Assembly (NCBI GenBank): GCA_944382775.1
Contig: CALWNI010000002.1
Span: 42,603-106,602 of the forward strand
Direction of reading: 5' to 3'
DNA length: 64,000 nucleotides
DNA from: an uncultured Allofournierella sp.
GTDB taxonomy: Bacteria; Bacillota; Clostridia; Oscillospirales; Ruminococcaceae
In this document: positions 54,319 through 63,984 of the stretch, piece after piece
Position numbering within the stretch: position 1 is the stretch's first letter
How the letters are laid out: each line of letters starts with the position of its first letter
Notes under the pieces: generated by a model
Database searches by the model: none
What the model saw: only the letters and a program-made list of their open reading frames with translations
What the model was told of the DNA's origin: nothing
Translations under genes and position numbers: made by a program

Positions 54319-54354
54319 TGGTAAGATGCTCCTTTCAAAAGTCATTCTAGTAAA

Positions 54355-54383
54355 ATTATAATCATCCAACAAAAAAATAACAA
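54355..54383 (-). promoter_or_regulatory. Promoter of the beta-helix gene (and glmM)
   Basis: Minus strand: TTGTTA (54378-54383), 17-base spacer, TATAAT (54355-54360), about 30 bases before the start codon. Confidence 0.75.
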
Positions 54384-54509
54384 CACAAAAATATAAATTT
54401 TGCGGACGAAACAACAAAATTATACTTTCCCACAAAAATGGTAAAACAATTCTCTATCTTATTTAGCATAAACGTCCACAAAATTTCACCTATCAAACCC
54501 TAAAAAATT

Positions 54510-54549
54510 AAGAACAGCTGTTTATTCCCATGAAAAAACAGCTGTTCTT
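54510..54549 (-). terminator. Terminator after the MATE gene
   Basis: A perfect 14-bp stem (54510-54523 with 54536-54549) with a T-rich minus-strand tail lies 10 bases past the stop. Confidence 0.85.
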
Positions 54550-54558
54550 TTTTGTTCC

Positions 54559-55938
54559 TTATGTTTTACACGTTTGCGCCTTATCGCCCACAATCCATTT
54601 AATGCGGTTCCAATACAACGCCAGCGAAACCAGCGGTGCCACAAAATCCGAAATGGGCTCTGCGTAAAAGGTTGCCACACCGCCAAACAATGCAGGCAGT
54701 ACAAAAAGCGGAATAAAATACACCAACTTGCGGAAAAAGGACAGTGGCAGCGAATACTGCATCATTCCCATACCGGTAAAGCCATCCACAATCATATACT
54801 GCAATCCCAACGGGATAATACCCATGGTTGTAATGCGAATTGCCTGTACTGCCAAATCTGCCACCTGGGCATCTTGGGTAAAAATGCCCACAAATAGCTG
54901 TGGCACTGTTTGACCAATCACAAACAACAAAGCGGTGTATCCAATGCTTAACAGCAAAATAAATTTTTGTGCCTGCAAAATTCGTTTTGGTTGGCCTGCT
55001 CCATAATTAAACCCCAAAATAGAACCCGTACCACCGGTAATGCCCCCCAGCGGCATGGTAACCACCAACATAAAACTTTGCGCAATGGTTGCAGCTGCCA
55101 CCAGCAAATCGCCCTGCTCCAGTCCTCCATATTTTTGCAGCAAGGCATTCAATGCAATGATCATCACATTATCAAATGCAATAATCATAAAAGGTGTGAA
55201 TCCCATTGCCATAACTTTGCCCATGGTTTTCCAATCGTATTCACCAAAGGTAATGCGTACCGCCGGTTTTTTGCTGAATAAAAAATACAGCACAAACGCA
55301 CAGCTTCCCATCTGGCTGAGAATGGTTGCCAGTGCTGCCCCTGCCACATTCATCTTGAAACCAAAAATGAAAACAGGGTCCAGCAGAATATTCAATACTG
55401 CGCCCAACATAACCGACTGCATTCCTTTTTTTGCAAATCCTTGGCAGATGATAAACTGATTCATACCGGTAGAAAGCAATGCAAAGGGTGTGCCCAACAA
55501 ATAAACGGTATAATACTGCATTGCATACGGCAGCGTGGTATCGCTTGCACCAAACAGCAGCAGTGCCTGCTTACGGGTGGCCAAAGCAAGCAGCATAAGC
55601 ACCACAGACAAACCGCTTAACAACAAAAAACAGTTGGCCAAAATTTTACGGGCTGCTTTTAAATCTCCCGCACCCATGCGAATGCTCATCAGCGGAGAAC
55701 CGCCAATTCCAACCAAAAACGCCACGGAACCAATCATGGTAACAATTGGGCCGCATACGCCGGCACCTGCCAACGCCAGTTTTCCCACCTGTGCAATGTT
55801 ACCAATATACATACGGTCTACCACACTGTACAGCACACTGACAAACTGTGCCAACATGCTGGGAATTGCAATGCGCAGCACCAACTGGGGGATTGGATCG
55901 CGCCCCAAATCATTCTCCATTTTCATTTGCCTTTTCAC
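54559..55938 (-). CDS. MATE-family efflux transporter
   Basis: 459 aa with 12 predicted membrane segments. The N-terminus (PIPQLVLRIAIPSMLAQFVS, VDRMYIGNI) and GIGGSPLMSIRMGAG are typical of the clostridial NorM/DinF-like branch. It probably exports cationic drugs or metabolites using a Na+ or H+ gradient; substrate unknown. The start may be GTG at 55938 or the ATG at 55920, which has AAAAGG 9 bases before it and is preferred. Its promoter overlaps the terminator of the upstream P-type ATPase gene. Confidence 0.9.
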   Translation of the reverse strand: MKRQMKMENDLGRDPIPQLVLRIAIPSMLAQFVSVLYSVVDRMYIGNIAQVGKLALAGAGVCGPIVTMIGSVAFLVGIGGSPLMSIRMGAGDLKAARKILANCFLLLSGLSVVLMLLALATRKQALLLFGASDTTLPYAMQYYTVYLLGTPFALLSTGMNQFIICQGFAKKGMQSVMLGAVLNILLDPVFIFGFKMNVAGAALATILSQMGSCAFVLYFLFSKKPAVRITFGEYDWKTMGKVMAMGFTPFMIIAFDNVMIIALNALLQKYGGLEQGDLLVAAATIAQSFMLVVTMPLGGITGGTGSILGFNYGAGQPKRILQAQKFILLLSIGYTALLFVIGQTVPQLFVGIFTQDAQVADLAVQAIRITTMGIIPLGLQYMIVDGFTGMGMMQYSLPLSFFRKLVYFIPLFVLPALFGGVATFYAEPISDFVAPLVSLALYWNRIKWIVGDKAQTCKT

Positions 55939-55955
55939 ACCTTATGCCACAAAAT

Positions 55956-56013
55956 AAGGGCGCATTTTCTGCGCCCTTGTGCCCATTATACCACCCTTTT
56001 ACCCCAGATGCAA
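55956..56013 (-). promoter_or_regulatory. ATPase terminator hairpin nested with MATE promoter
   Basis: Minus strand: TTGCAT (56008-56013), 17-base spacer, TATAAT (55985-55990). The predicted start near 55978 coincides with the first base of a 9-bp perfect hairpin (55956-55964 with 55970-55978), which also ends the upstream ATPase transcript. Confidence 0.65.
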
Positions 56014-56026
56014 AGCAAATGTTTCG

Positions 56027-58675
56027 TTAAATTCTGCCAACGCTTTTTTGTAGGTGCAACCTGCGCAATACCGCCTTTACGGTTTCCACAATGGGAATAA
56101 TCAGCAGTGCCAATGCCAACGCAACCCCATATTCCTGCAATGTAATTACTTCAAAACCGAATGCAGCCGCCGCCGGAGGCCAAAACAGTACTGCGGTAGT
56201 AAGCGCCAAACTGCCTACCATTGCAGCCCATAAATAAGGGTTGCTGCTGTGCATAGAAAATACACTTCCACGCTGGCTGCGCATATTAAAACTATGGAAA
56301 ATTTCGGTCATACTCATAGTTAAAAACGCCATTGAAATTCCCGCACTGTCTTCTGCCAAATGCCAGTAGCCGGTATGTAAGCGAATGCCCACAAAATATG
56401 CCGTTAATGTTAGTGCAGTCACACAAATCCCCTGCCATACCGCATCAAATCCCAAACCGGCTGCAAAAATCCCTTCGCTTGGTTTGCGGGGCGGTCGCTG
56501 CATAATGCCTTCTTCCTCCCGCTCCATGCCCAAAGCCAACGCCGGGAAACAGTCGGTAATTAAATTGATCCACAGCAAATGAACCGGACGCAACAGAGTG
56601 AACCCCAGTAAGGTTGAAACAAGAATTCCCAATACCTCGCTCATATTGGAAGCTAACAAAAACTGAATGGCTTTTCGGATGTTGTCATAAATTCGTCTGC
56701 CTTCGCTTACCGCCGATACAATGGTGGCAAAGTTATCGTCGGATAGCACCATGTCTGCCACATTTTTGGTTACATCGGTTCCCGTTAGACCCATGCCCAC
56801 ACCAATATCTGCACTTTTTATGCTGGGGGCATCGTTTACACCGTCCCCTGTCATGGCTGTAACGCATCCACGGCTGCGCCAAGCCTTCACAATTCGCACC
56901 TTATGCTGTGGCTGTACTCGGGCATATACCGCATATTCCGGTACCCGCCGGGTTAGTTCTTCATCACTCATTTTATCCAGCTGTGCACCCGTAATGGCTT
57001 GCCCTGCGCTTTGCAAAATTCCAAGCTCCCGACCAATGGCCGCGGCTGTGTCCGGATGGTCTCCCGTAATCATTACCGGGCGAATCCCTGCATTTTTGCA
57101 TTGTCGAATGGCCTGTGAAACCTCCGGGCGTACCGGGTCCATCATTCCCACCAATCCCAGGAACACCAACTGCTGTTCGGCTGTTTTGCTGGTTGGTTTG
57201 TGGGGCAGTTGTGTCCATGTGCGGCTTGCCGCCGCCAACACACGCAACGCCTGGGAGGCCATTTGTCGGTTTTCGGTTAAAATCTTGGCGCGGTCCTGTT
57301 CGCTTAGCGGAATTACCTGACCCTGTTTATACCAGTGGGTACACCGCTGCAATAAAACATCCGGCGCACCTTTTGTATATTGAATAATCTGCTGCGAGCC
57401 ACGCTGTTTATGAAAGGTTGACATCAGCTTGCGTTCGCTGTCAAAGGGAATTTCCTCCACTCTGGGTTCTGCCGCCTGTAACGCTGGTTTTTTCAGTCCC
57501 AAATTGGCTGCATATTCCACCAATGCACATTCGGTTGCTTCGCCCTGTGCTTTTCCATTTGCCTGCAAAACCGCATCGGTACACAGTGCCAGTGCCTTTG
57601 CCAATTCCTTTTCTTCGCCATAGCAGCGGCGCACCTGCATTTTATTTTGTGTTAGCGTTCCGGTTTTATCGCTGCATATAACCTGCGCACAGCCCAATGT
57701 TTCCACTGCTGTTAATCTTCGAATTACCGCCCCTTGTCGGCTCATGTTGGTTACCCCAACCGATAACACAATGGTAACCACGGCTGCCAAACCTTCGGGA
57801 ATGGCTGCCACCGCCAAACTTACCGCCACCATAAAGGTGGAAATTACGGTTTCCAAGTCGGCACTTCCCTTTTGCCAAAGGCTAAAACCAAAAATAAACA
57901 CGCATATTGCCAAAACAATTGCGCTTAGTGTTTTACTCAGTGCGGCAAGCTTTTGCTGAAGAGGCGTTTTACCTTGTACCGTATTCGCCAATACGCCGGC
58001 AATATGTCCCATCTCGGTATTCATTCCGGTATTGGTTACCACCATTTTTCCGCGCCCATAGCTTACACTACTGCCCATGTACACCATGCAGCGGCGATCG
58101 CCTAGCGGCACACTCCCGTTTCCATACATGGGCTGGTCACTTTTTTCCACCGGAACACTTTCTCCTGTTAATGCTGACTCTTCAATTTTTAAGCTGACGC
58201 ATTCCAGCAATCGGCCATCGGCTGGAATTGCATCCCCGGCTTCCAGTAAAACCACATCACCGGGAACCAATTCTTCGCTATGTACATGGCTGATATTGCC
58301 CCCACGCAGTACCTTGCTTTGCGCCGCCGTCATCTGCTGCAATGCTTCAATTGCCTTTTCCGCTTTGTTTTCTTGGTATACACCCAACAAGGCATTGATT
58401 AACACCACAGCCAAGATAATAAACACATCGGCAAAACTTTCCCCTTCGCATGCGGCAGTAATGCCCGAAACGCCCGCCGCCGCCAACAATACCACAATCA
58501 TCGGGTCGGCCATCTGTTGTAAAAAACGTTGAAACAGACTTTCTTTTTTTGCTTCTTGCAACTTATTTTTGCCATATCGATTCAGCCGCTGCGCCGCTTC
58601 GCGTGGTGTAAGTCCCTGTGTGCTACTTTCCATCTGTTGCAATACCTGACTTACCGACTGACGATAATATTCCAT
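56027..58675 (-). CDS. Calcium-type cation-translocating P-type ATPase
   Basis: About 882 aa, P-type IIA size. The actuator has the ESALTGESVPV loop, the phosphorylation site is CSDKTGTLTQNKM and the hinge MTGDGVNDAPSIK. About ten membrane segments surround these, with AIPEGLAAVVTIVLS in segment 4 (the PEGL calcium-site motif). It should pump Ca2+ out of the cell. The ATG at 58675 follows GGGGGAAG. It resembles PacL/SERCA proteins of Firmicutes; ion choice is inferred from the motif. Confidence 0.92.
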   Translation of the reverse strand: MEYYRQSVSQVLQQMESSTQGLTPREAAQRLNRYGKNKLQEAKKESLFQRFLQQMADPMIVVLLAAAGVSGITAACEGESFADVFIILAVVLINALLGVYQENKAEKAIEALQQMTAAQSKVLRGGNISHVHSEELVPGDVVLLEAGDAIPADGRLLECVSLKIEESALTGESVPVEKSDQPMYGNGSVPLGDRRCMVYMGSSVSYGRGKMVVTNTGMNTEMGHIAGVLANTVQGKTPLQQKLAALSKTLSAIVLAICVFIFGFSLWQKGSADLETVISTFMVAVSLAVAAIPEGLAAVVTIVLSVGVTNMSRQGAVIRRLTAVETLGCAQVICSDKTGTLTQNKMQVRRCYGEEKELAKALALCTDAVLQANGKAQGEATECALVEYAANLGLKKPALQAAEPRVEEIPFDSERKLMSTFHKQRGSQQIIQYTKGAPDVLLQRCTHWYKQGQVIPLSEQDRAKILTENRQMASQALRVLAAASRTWTQLPHKPTSKTAEQQLVFLGLVGMMDPVRPEVSQAIRQCKNAGIRPVMITGDHPDTAAAIGRELGILQSAGQAITGAQLDKMSDEELTRRVPEYAVYARVQPQHKVRIVKAWRSRGCVTAMTGDGVNDAPSIKSADIGVGMGLTGTDVTKNVADMVLSDDNFATIVSAVSEGRRIYDNIRKAIQFLLASNMSEVLGILVSTLLGFTLLRPVHLLWINLITDCFPALALGMEREEEGIMQRPPRKPSEGIFAAGLGFDAVWQGICVTALTLTAYFVGIRLHTGYWHLAEDSAGISMAFLTMSMTEIFHSFNMRSQRGSVFSMHSSNPYLWAAMVGSLALTTAVLFWPPAAAAFGFEVITLQEYGVALALALLIIPIVETVKAVLRRLHLQKSVGRI

Positions 58676-58752
58676 TTTTCTTCCCCCTTTGTTAACCATC
58701 TCCTTGCCTTAATTTTATGCGTGTCCCATTCAAAACATGTTTCTTAAATAGA

Positions 58753-58786
58753 AAAACGCCCTTGCATTTTCATGCAAGAGCGTTTT
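58753..58786 (-). terminator. Terminator after the GH25 gene
   Basis: A 15-bp stem with one mismatch and a 4-base loop is flanked by A and T runs, about 10 bases past the stop. Confidence 0.85.
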
Positions 58787-58795
58787 ATCGTTTCT

Positions 58796-60736
58796 TTATC
58801 CCAATCTGCTTACATTCACGTCAGTAGCTTTGGGAATTCCCGGTACGGTACCGGTGCTTGTATACTGCCAAATATCGTAGTAGTAGTCAAAGCTTAACTG
58901 ATTGCGATACTGTGCAATCCAAATGCTGTATTTGGTTAAGTTGGCCATGTTCAACTTATTATAGAACCAATCTGCATAGCTATAAACACCTGCACGATAA
59001 CCGGCATTCTGAATGGTTTCACAGAATGCAACGGCGTTTGCTGTACGCTGTGAACGACTAATGGTATCGGCACGGCCGGTACCACCATCTACCTTTTCGG
59101 TATCAAAATAAATCGGATATGTAATGTTGTATCCACGGCACAAACTCAACACCATGCTAGCCTCTTCCACCGCTTCGGCTTCATTGATTGCCTGGCTATA
59201 GAAGTACAAGCCTACCTTTAAGCCTGCTGCTGTTGCACCTTTAATATTCTGTTTAAACGAAGAGTCTTCAACCAGAACACCAGTACCATAGCCGCGATAG
59301 CCTACACGAATAATCGCAAACTCAATTCCCGAAGCCTTTACCTTGTTCCAATCAATGGTGCCTTGATATTTGGAAACGTCTACACCCTTCGTCCAAACAA
59401 CCTGTCCGGAACCACTAGGCTGCTGTGTGGGCTGGGCAGTAGGTTGCGCAGTGGGCTGAGCTGTGGGTTTGGCAGTGGGTTGGGCTGTGGGAACCGCTTG
59501 TTGAATTAATGCACCGTTCTCATCAAAGGAATAGCTAACCCCTGCAATCAATTTGGTACCGGTTACTTTTTTGTGTGTTGTGGGGTCGTAATAGGCCTGT
59601 TTATCCGCAACACTGGGATACCAACCGGAGTAAATCGCCGCCATAACCTTATCGGATGCAGTTGTAGCAAAACCGCTTTGCTCAACACCTTGCATCATGG
59701 TTTCATCATAGAACAGCAGCGAAGCCGCCATTTGCCCACTGGTAGCACTGCTTTGTGAATCCATTGTGCTATCCAATGTAGCTTCCACTACAAATTCAGT
59801 ACCATCCAATGTTGTTCCGGTTTTGCTTATGTAGTAAGGGCTAACGCTTCCGTCGCTATAAAGCAGATACTGTTTTCCGTTCTGCTCTTTTGTTTGTGCC
59901 ACATACACAGTAGCCTGCTCTTCTTGCACCGAAGAATCGTTGTAATCATAATCATTGCCCGATGGAACTGCAGTAGGGGCGGGCGTAGGAGTAGCAGAAG
60001 GAATCTCTGTTGGCAGTGCGGTCGGTGCCGCCGTGGAAGTTCCATTCAACGAAGCCAAAGGATCCGATCCGCTGCCGGTGCCTGCACCGCTATGGGATAC
60101 ATTTCCGTTATCTTCGGCACTTTCATTTACCTGGTTCGACTGTTTAATTTGATCTTTTACGCCTTCAATATCCGCCTTGTACTCTACCTTTTCTTTTACC
60201 GATACCTTAACCGGCTCAGGCGATACATACCCTTCACATTCTGCCACGGTTACAGTATAATCACCAATTGCAGCTTCCTTTACCAACAATGTTCCTGTTT
60301 TAGGGTCAATGGAATAGGTTTCTGCTTTGTTGTTTTTGGAAGTACCATCTTGCGTCAAAGTAATTTCAAACTCTTGGTTTAACACCGGCAAATCGCTCTC
60401 TGCATTCATTACAGTAATACCAATGCTTTGCTGCACGGCAGTTACTTCCAATTTTAATTGAACGGGTGCTGCTGTTGCTTCCGGTTCCGGTGACGCAGTG
60501 GGCTCCGGCGATGGAGTCGGTTGCATCGTTTCTAATGGAACACTTACACTACTCGAAGTCGAGGTGCTATTGCTCGCTGCATTTACTACCGTAAGTGCAA
60601 TTCCTGCACTTGTGGTTACCGTAATAAGCAGCACACAGCACAAGGCAACCAACGCTTTATTAAGAGGCATGCGCGAAAGAGCGCTTCCTGAAAAATATCG
60701 GGAAATGTCTCTTTTGTTCATGAAATTTTTATTCAT
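58796..60736 (-). CDS. Membrane-anchored GH25 lysozyme with CnaB-like domain
   Basis: About 646 aa. One N-terminal membrane segment (about 27-50) serves as anchor or signal. A Pro/Ser/Thr linker, a CnaB/SpaA-like beta domain (about 95-185, with GDYTVTVAECEGYV), a second linker, a stretch of unknown fold and a PTAQ tandem-repeat linker follow. The C-terminal muramidase begins KGVDVSKYQGTIDW and has the catalytic pair in YFDTEKVDG. It should cut the MurNAc-GlcNAc bond of peptidoglycan outside the membrane. The start is uncertain: ATG at 60736 or 60721 behind AAGGAAGG. Confidence 0.88.
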   Translation of the reverse strand: MNKNFMNKRDISRYFSGSALSRMPLNKALVALCCVLLITVTTSAGIALTVVNAASNSTSTSSSVSVPLETMQPTPSPEPTASPEPEATAAPVQLKLEVTAVQQSIGITVMNAESDLPVLNQEFEITLTQDGTSKNNKAETYSIDPKTGTLLVKEAAIGDYTVTVAECEGYVSPEPVKVSVKEKVEYKADIEGVKDQIKQSNQVNESAEDNGNVSHSGAGTGSGSDPLASLNGTSTAAPTALPTEIPSATPTPAPTAVPSGNDYDYNDSSVQEEQATVYVAQTKEQNGKQYLLYSDGSVSPYYISKTGTTLDGTEFVVEATLDSTMDSQSSATSGQMAASLLFYDETMMQGVEQSGFATTASDKVMAAIYSGWYPSVADKQAYYDPTTHKKVTGTKLIAGVSYSFDENGALIQQAVPTAQPTAKPTAQPTAQPTAQPTQQPSGSGQVVWTKGVDVSKYQGTIDWNKVKASGIEFAIIRVGYRGYGTGVLVEDSSFKQNIKGATAAGLKVGLYFYSQAINEAEAVEEASMVLSLCRGYNITYPIYFDTEKVDGGTGRADTISRSQRTANAVAFCETIQNAGYRAGVYSYADWFYNKLNMANLTKYSIWIAQYRNQLSFDYYYDIWQYTSTGTVPGIPKATDVNVSRLG

Positions 60737-60913
60737 CCTTCCTTTTCTATCATCCCATTGCCACTCACAATAGCAATTCATATTATTTTATCATATTTTG
60801 CATGTTCAGAATAGGTCTTATTCATTTATTTTTTGTTTCTCTAAAATTTTCATACAAGTTTCCTGCTTTGTCCAATTCAGTAAAAAATCACGAAAAGCTT
60901 TTCCCAAATATGT

Positions 60914-60919
60914 TACAAT
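60914..60919 (+). promoter_or_regulatory. glgB extended -10 promoter
   Basis: TGT followed by TACAAT (60914-60919) without a clear -35. The palindrome GAAAAGCTTTTC (60892-60903) occupies the -35 region. Confidence 0.5.
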
Positions 60920-60957
60920 AAACTTATTAAAAATTATCGCGAAAGGACGTTCCTCCC

Positions 60958-62778
60958 ATGATTTCCTCCCTTTCCAACTTTCATTCCGGTACATCCTTTG
61001 ACGCTTATCAACTATTTGGTGCACATCCCCTTACAGCGGATGTAAATTGCTCACACTGGCATTTTCGTGTGTGGGCTCCCAATGCGTTACGCGTCCAAGT
61101 AATGGGTGATTTTAATCATTGGCAAGGCACTGACCTTTCTATGGATTCTCCCGGTATCTGGAGCGGGCATATTTCCAACGCTTATCGAGGCCAATTTTAT
61201 AAATATAACATTCAAGGCAAAGACGGCTCTTGGGTACTGCATTCCGACCCTTATGCCTTTTATAGCGAACTTCGCCCCGGTACAGCCAGTGTTCTATGGG
61301 GGCTACCGCAGCATCTCTTTCACGATAACACTTGGATGCAAACCCGAACCCAACGCTATAACGACCCCTTAAACATTTATGAGTTGCATCTGGGAAGTTG
61401 GAAACGACATCCGGATGGACGTTGGTATACCTATAGCGAATTAGCTGCAAGCCTTATTCCCTGGTTAGTACAGCACCATTATAACTACATTGAAATTCTC
61501 CCACTTGCTGAGCACCCTCATGACGGCAGCTGGGGATATCAAGACACCGGTTATTTCAGCGTTACTAGCCGTTACGGAACTCCCGAAGACTTCTGTGCCT
61601 TTGTAGACGCTTGCCACGCCTCTCATATTGGCGTAATAATGGACTTTGTCCCTGTTCATTTTGCTTGCAACTCTGATGGATTGGCACGTTTTGATGGCAC
61701 ACATCTGTATGAATATGACAGTGATGTGGGGCTAAGTGAGTGGGGCAGCTACAACTTTAATCTCTATCGAAAAGAAGTTCACAGCTTTCTAAACAGTGCT
61801 GCAGCTCTCTGGCTTGGAGTATATCACTGTGATGGACTTCGTATAGATGCAATCAGCCGCGCTATTTATTGGCAAGGTGATATCAATCGTGGTGTTAATC
61901 AGGGAGCAGTTGACTTTTTGCGAAACTTAAATTCAGGGTTGTTGCATCGTTGGCCGAATGCACTTCTTATTGCCGAAGACAGTACAACTTTTTTAAAAGT
62001 AACTGCACCTGTAGCATATGAGGGGTTAGGATTTACTTATAAATGGAATATGGGCTGGATGCATGATACGCTAGACTATTTTTCTACCCCTTTTCATTTG
62101 CGACCACATAAGTATCATCAAATTATTTTCTCCATGCAATATTTTTACAATGAATTGTACCTACTTGCACTCTCTCACGATGAAGTTGTGCATGGAAAAC
62201 GAACGTTAATTGATAAAATGTGGGGAACCTATTCCGAAAAATTTGCTCAAGCACGACTGCTAAGTTTTTATATGATGATGCACCCTGGAAAAAAACTGCA
62301 TTTTATGGGTGAGGAACTTGCACATTTTCGAGAATGGGATGAAAACCGAGAAATGGACTGGTGCCTTTTGGACTTTCCGCTTCATCAGGCTTTTTCAGAA
62401 TATATTTCCCAGCTTAATGCACTCTATCAAACAGAACCTTCTTTATATTCCGAAGATTATCACCCCGATTATTTTCAGTGGATTGTCAAAGATGCCGCCA
62501 AAGAAGGAATCGTTGCCTTTTTGCGCAAAAGCAAATCCCACCGTCCTTTGCTAATTCTATTCAATACAAGTACAACTGCCTATTCAAACTATAAACTGCA
62601 ATTAAACTTCCCTTGTTGTGCCACACCTGTACTATGTACCGAACAGCATTGCTTTGGCGGTAGTTTGTCTAATCCCTTATTTTCATTATTTACCCAACCA
62701 AACAAATCCGCTGCGTGTATGCATACATTAACAACCGATTTATTACCACTATGTGGTTATGTTTATCGATTAACATAA
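60958..62778 (+). CDS. glgB: 1,4-alpha-glucan branching enzyme
   Basis: 606 aa, GH13. An N-terminal CBM48 domain (FRVWAPNALRVQVMGDFN) precedes the barrel with nucleophile aspartate in GLRIDAIS, acid glutamate in LIAEDSTT and the SHDEVVHGK block. It makes alpha-1,6 branches in glycogen. The short N-terminus lacks the extra N1 module of E. coli GlgB. No other glycogen gene is nearby. Codon use is more AT-rich (frequent CGA, AGT, GGA) than in genes to the left. AAAGGA lies 10 bases before the ATG. Confidence 0.94.
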   Translation: MISSLSNFHSGTSFDAYQLFGAHPLTADVNCSHWHFRVWAPNALRVQVMGDFNHWQGTDLSMDSPGIWSGHISNAYRGQFYKYNIQGKDGSWVLHSDPYAFYSELRPGTASVLWGLPQHLFHDNTWMQTRTQRYNDPLNIYELHLGSWKRHPDGRWYTYSELAASLIPWLVQHHYNYIEILPLAEHPHDGSWGYQDTGYFSVTSRYGTPEDFCAFVDACHASHIGVIMDFVPVHFACNSDGLARFDGTHLYEYDSDVGLSEWGSYNFNLYRKEVHSFLNSAAALWLGVYHCDGLRIDAISRAIYWQGDINRGVNQGAVDFLRNLNSGLLHRWPNALLIAEDSTTFLKVTAPVAYEGLGFTYKWNMGWMHDTLDYFSTPFHLRPHKYHQIIFSMQYFYNELYLLALSHDEVVHGKRTLIDKMWGTYSEKFAQARLLSFYMMMHPGKKLHFMGEELAHFREWDENREMDWCLLDFPLHQAFSEYISQLNALYQTEPSLYSEDYHPDYFQWIVKDAAKEGIVAFLRKSKSHRPLLILFNTSTTAYSNYKLQLNFPCCATPVLCTEQHCFGGSLSNPLFSLFTQPNKSAACMHTLTTDLLPLCGYVYRLT

Positions 62779-62800
62779 TTTTATAAATTATCATCTTTTC

Positions 62801-62829
62801 TTGACACACTATATCCGATTCATTAAAAT
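62801..62829 (+). promoter_or_regulatory. degV promoter
   Basis: Perfect TTGACA (62801-62806), 17-base spacer, TAAAAT (62824-62829), about 65 bases before the ATG. Confidence 0.75.
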
Positions 62830-62895
62830 GTATGTTAACTATAGCAGTTACAGTTATATTTTCTCTGATTTATTATAGATAGGAGATTACTTTAT

Positions 62896-63741
62896 ATGAT
62901 ACGTATTTTAACCGATTCAACTTGCGATATCCTTCCACACGAAGCGGCTCGTATGCAGGTAGAAGTTGTACCGTTACAAGTAACATTAGAGGACGGTACA
63001 ACCTACCGAGATGGCTTGGATCTAACCCCGGATGAATTTTATTCCTATTTAAAAACCTGCCATAAACTCCCCATTACAAGCCAGCCCAGCCCGGAAGCCT
63101 TCTTAACGCACTTTGAAGAAGCCAAGCAAGCTGGTGATGAAGTTATCGCCATTTTATTATCCAGTCACATTTCCGGTACCTATCAATCTGCAAAAATCGC
63201 TTCCACTGTCGCTGATTACCCAAATATTCATTTAATCGATGGTTTAAATGCTTCTTTGGGCAATCAACTGCTGGTTCGTCTTGCTGTTTCACTACGCGAA
63301 CAAGGAAAAACCGCACAAGAAATCGCTGCCATTTTAGAGCACGAAAAGCACAAGGTACGCCTATTAGCCGTTGTAGACGATTTGAAATACTTCCGCAAAG
63401 GTGGTCGATTGAACGGCGCCGAAGCTTTTGCTGGTACAATTTTGGGCATTAAACCGGTTGTAGGCATGAAGCATGGTACCGTAGGTATTGTAGGAAAAGC
63501 GCGTGGTATGGCAGGTGCCTATGTTACACTATTTAAACAAATCGACGAAGAAGGCGGCATTAATTTTGAAAAAGAATATTTGGTTGGCTATACCGGCTCG
63601 CGCAAAGCAGCTGACCCAATTATTCGCTATCTAACTGTAAATAAAAATTTACCTACTCCTCCACTTTTTCATATTGGTCCTGTAATCGGCACCCATTCTG
63701 GCCCAGGCGCTGCTGGAATTGCTTTTTTTGCCGCTGATTAA
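62896..63741 (+). CDS. DegV-family fatty-acid-binding protein
   Basis: 281 aa. The N-terminus ILTDSTCDI and the TSQPSPEAF and SSHISGTYQSA segments are the EDD-fold signatures that hold the fatty-acid carboxylate. KYFRKGGRLN is also conserved. Members act like FakB, presenting fatty acids to a FakA kinase; no fakA lies in the window. The AGGAGA site sits 10 bases before the ATG. Composition matches glgB rather than the genes further left. Confidence 0.92.
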   Translation: MIRILTDSTCDILPHEAARMQVEVVPLQVTLEDGTTYRDGLDLTPDEFYSYLKTCHKLPITSQPSPEAFLTHFEEAKQAGDEVIAILLSSHISGTYQSAKIASTVADYPNIHLIDGLNASLGNQLLVRLAVSLREQGKTAQEIAAILEHEKHKVRLLAVVDDLKYFRKGGRLNGAEAFAGTILGIKPVVGMKHGTVGIVGKARGMAGAYVTLFKQIDEEGGINFEKEYLVGYTGSRKAADPIIRYLTVNKNLPTPPLFHIGPVIGTHSGPGAAGIAFFAAD

Positions 63742-63780
63742 TGCAGTTACTACCATATATTACTTTGTAATATAAAAACT

Positions 63781-63823
63781 AAAACCTCCTTGCTCACAGT
63801 TTAAAATGGAGTAAGGAGGTTTT
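63781..63823 (+). terminator. Terminator after degV
   Basis: An 11-bp perfect stem (63781-63791 with 63813-63823) ends in TTTTCTT. The remaining 140 bases to the next hairpin hold nothing I recognise. Confidence 0.85.
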
Positions 63824-63964
63824 CTTATCTGGTGCTTAATTGCTTTATTGCATACTACTCTATTATTCGATTTATCTTCCATAAAATAATACTTCACTTT
63901 TCATTTGTAACTACAAAACCGTAATAAGGTAAGCGGTCAATAAAGGCCCGTCCCTAACAAAAAA

Positions 63965-63984
63965 GAGCCCCGGAAACGGGGCTC
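63965..63984 (-). terminator. Terminator of a minus-strand gene beyond the right edge
   Basis: GAGCCCCG/CGGGGCTC with a GAAA loop is followed on the minus strand by six T. It implies a gene ending just to the right. Confidence 0.8.

Noticed and set aside
59406-59490. Short tandem repeats resembling a repeat array
   Set aside because: They encode the in-frame PTAQ linker of the GH25 protein and lack spacers, so this is not a CRISPR.
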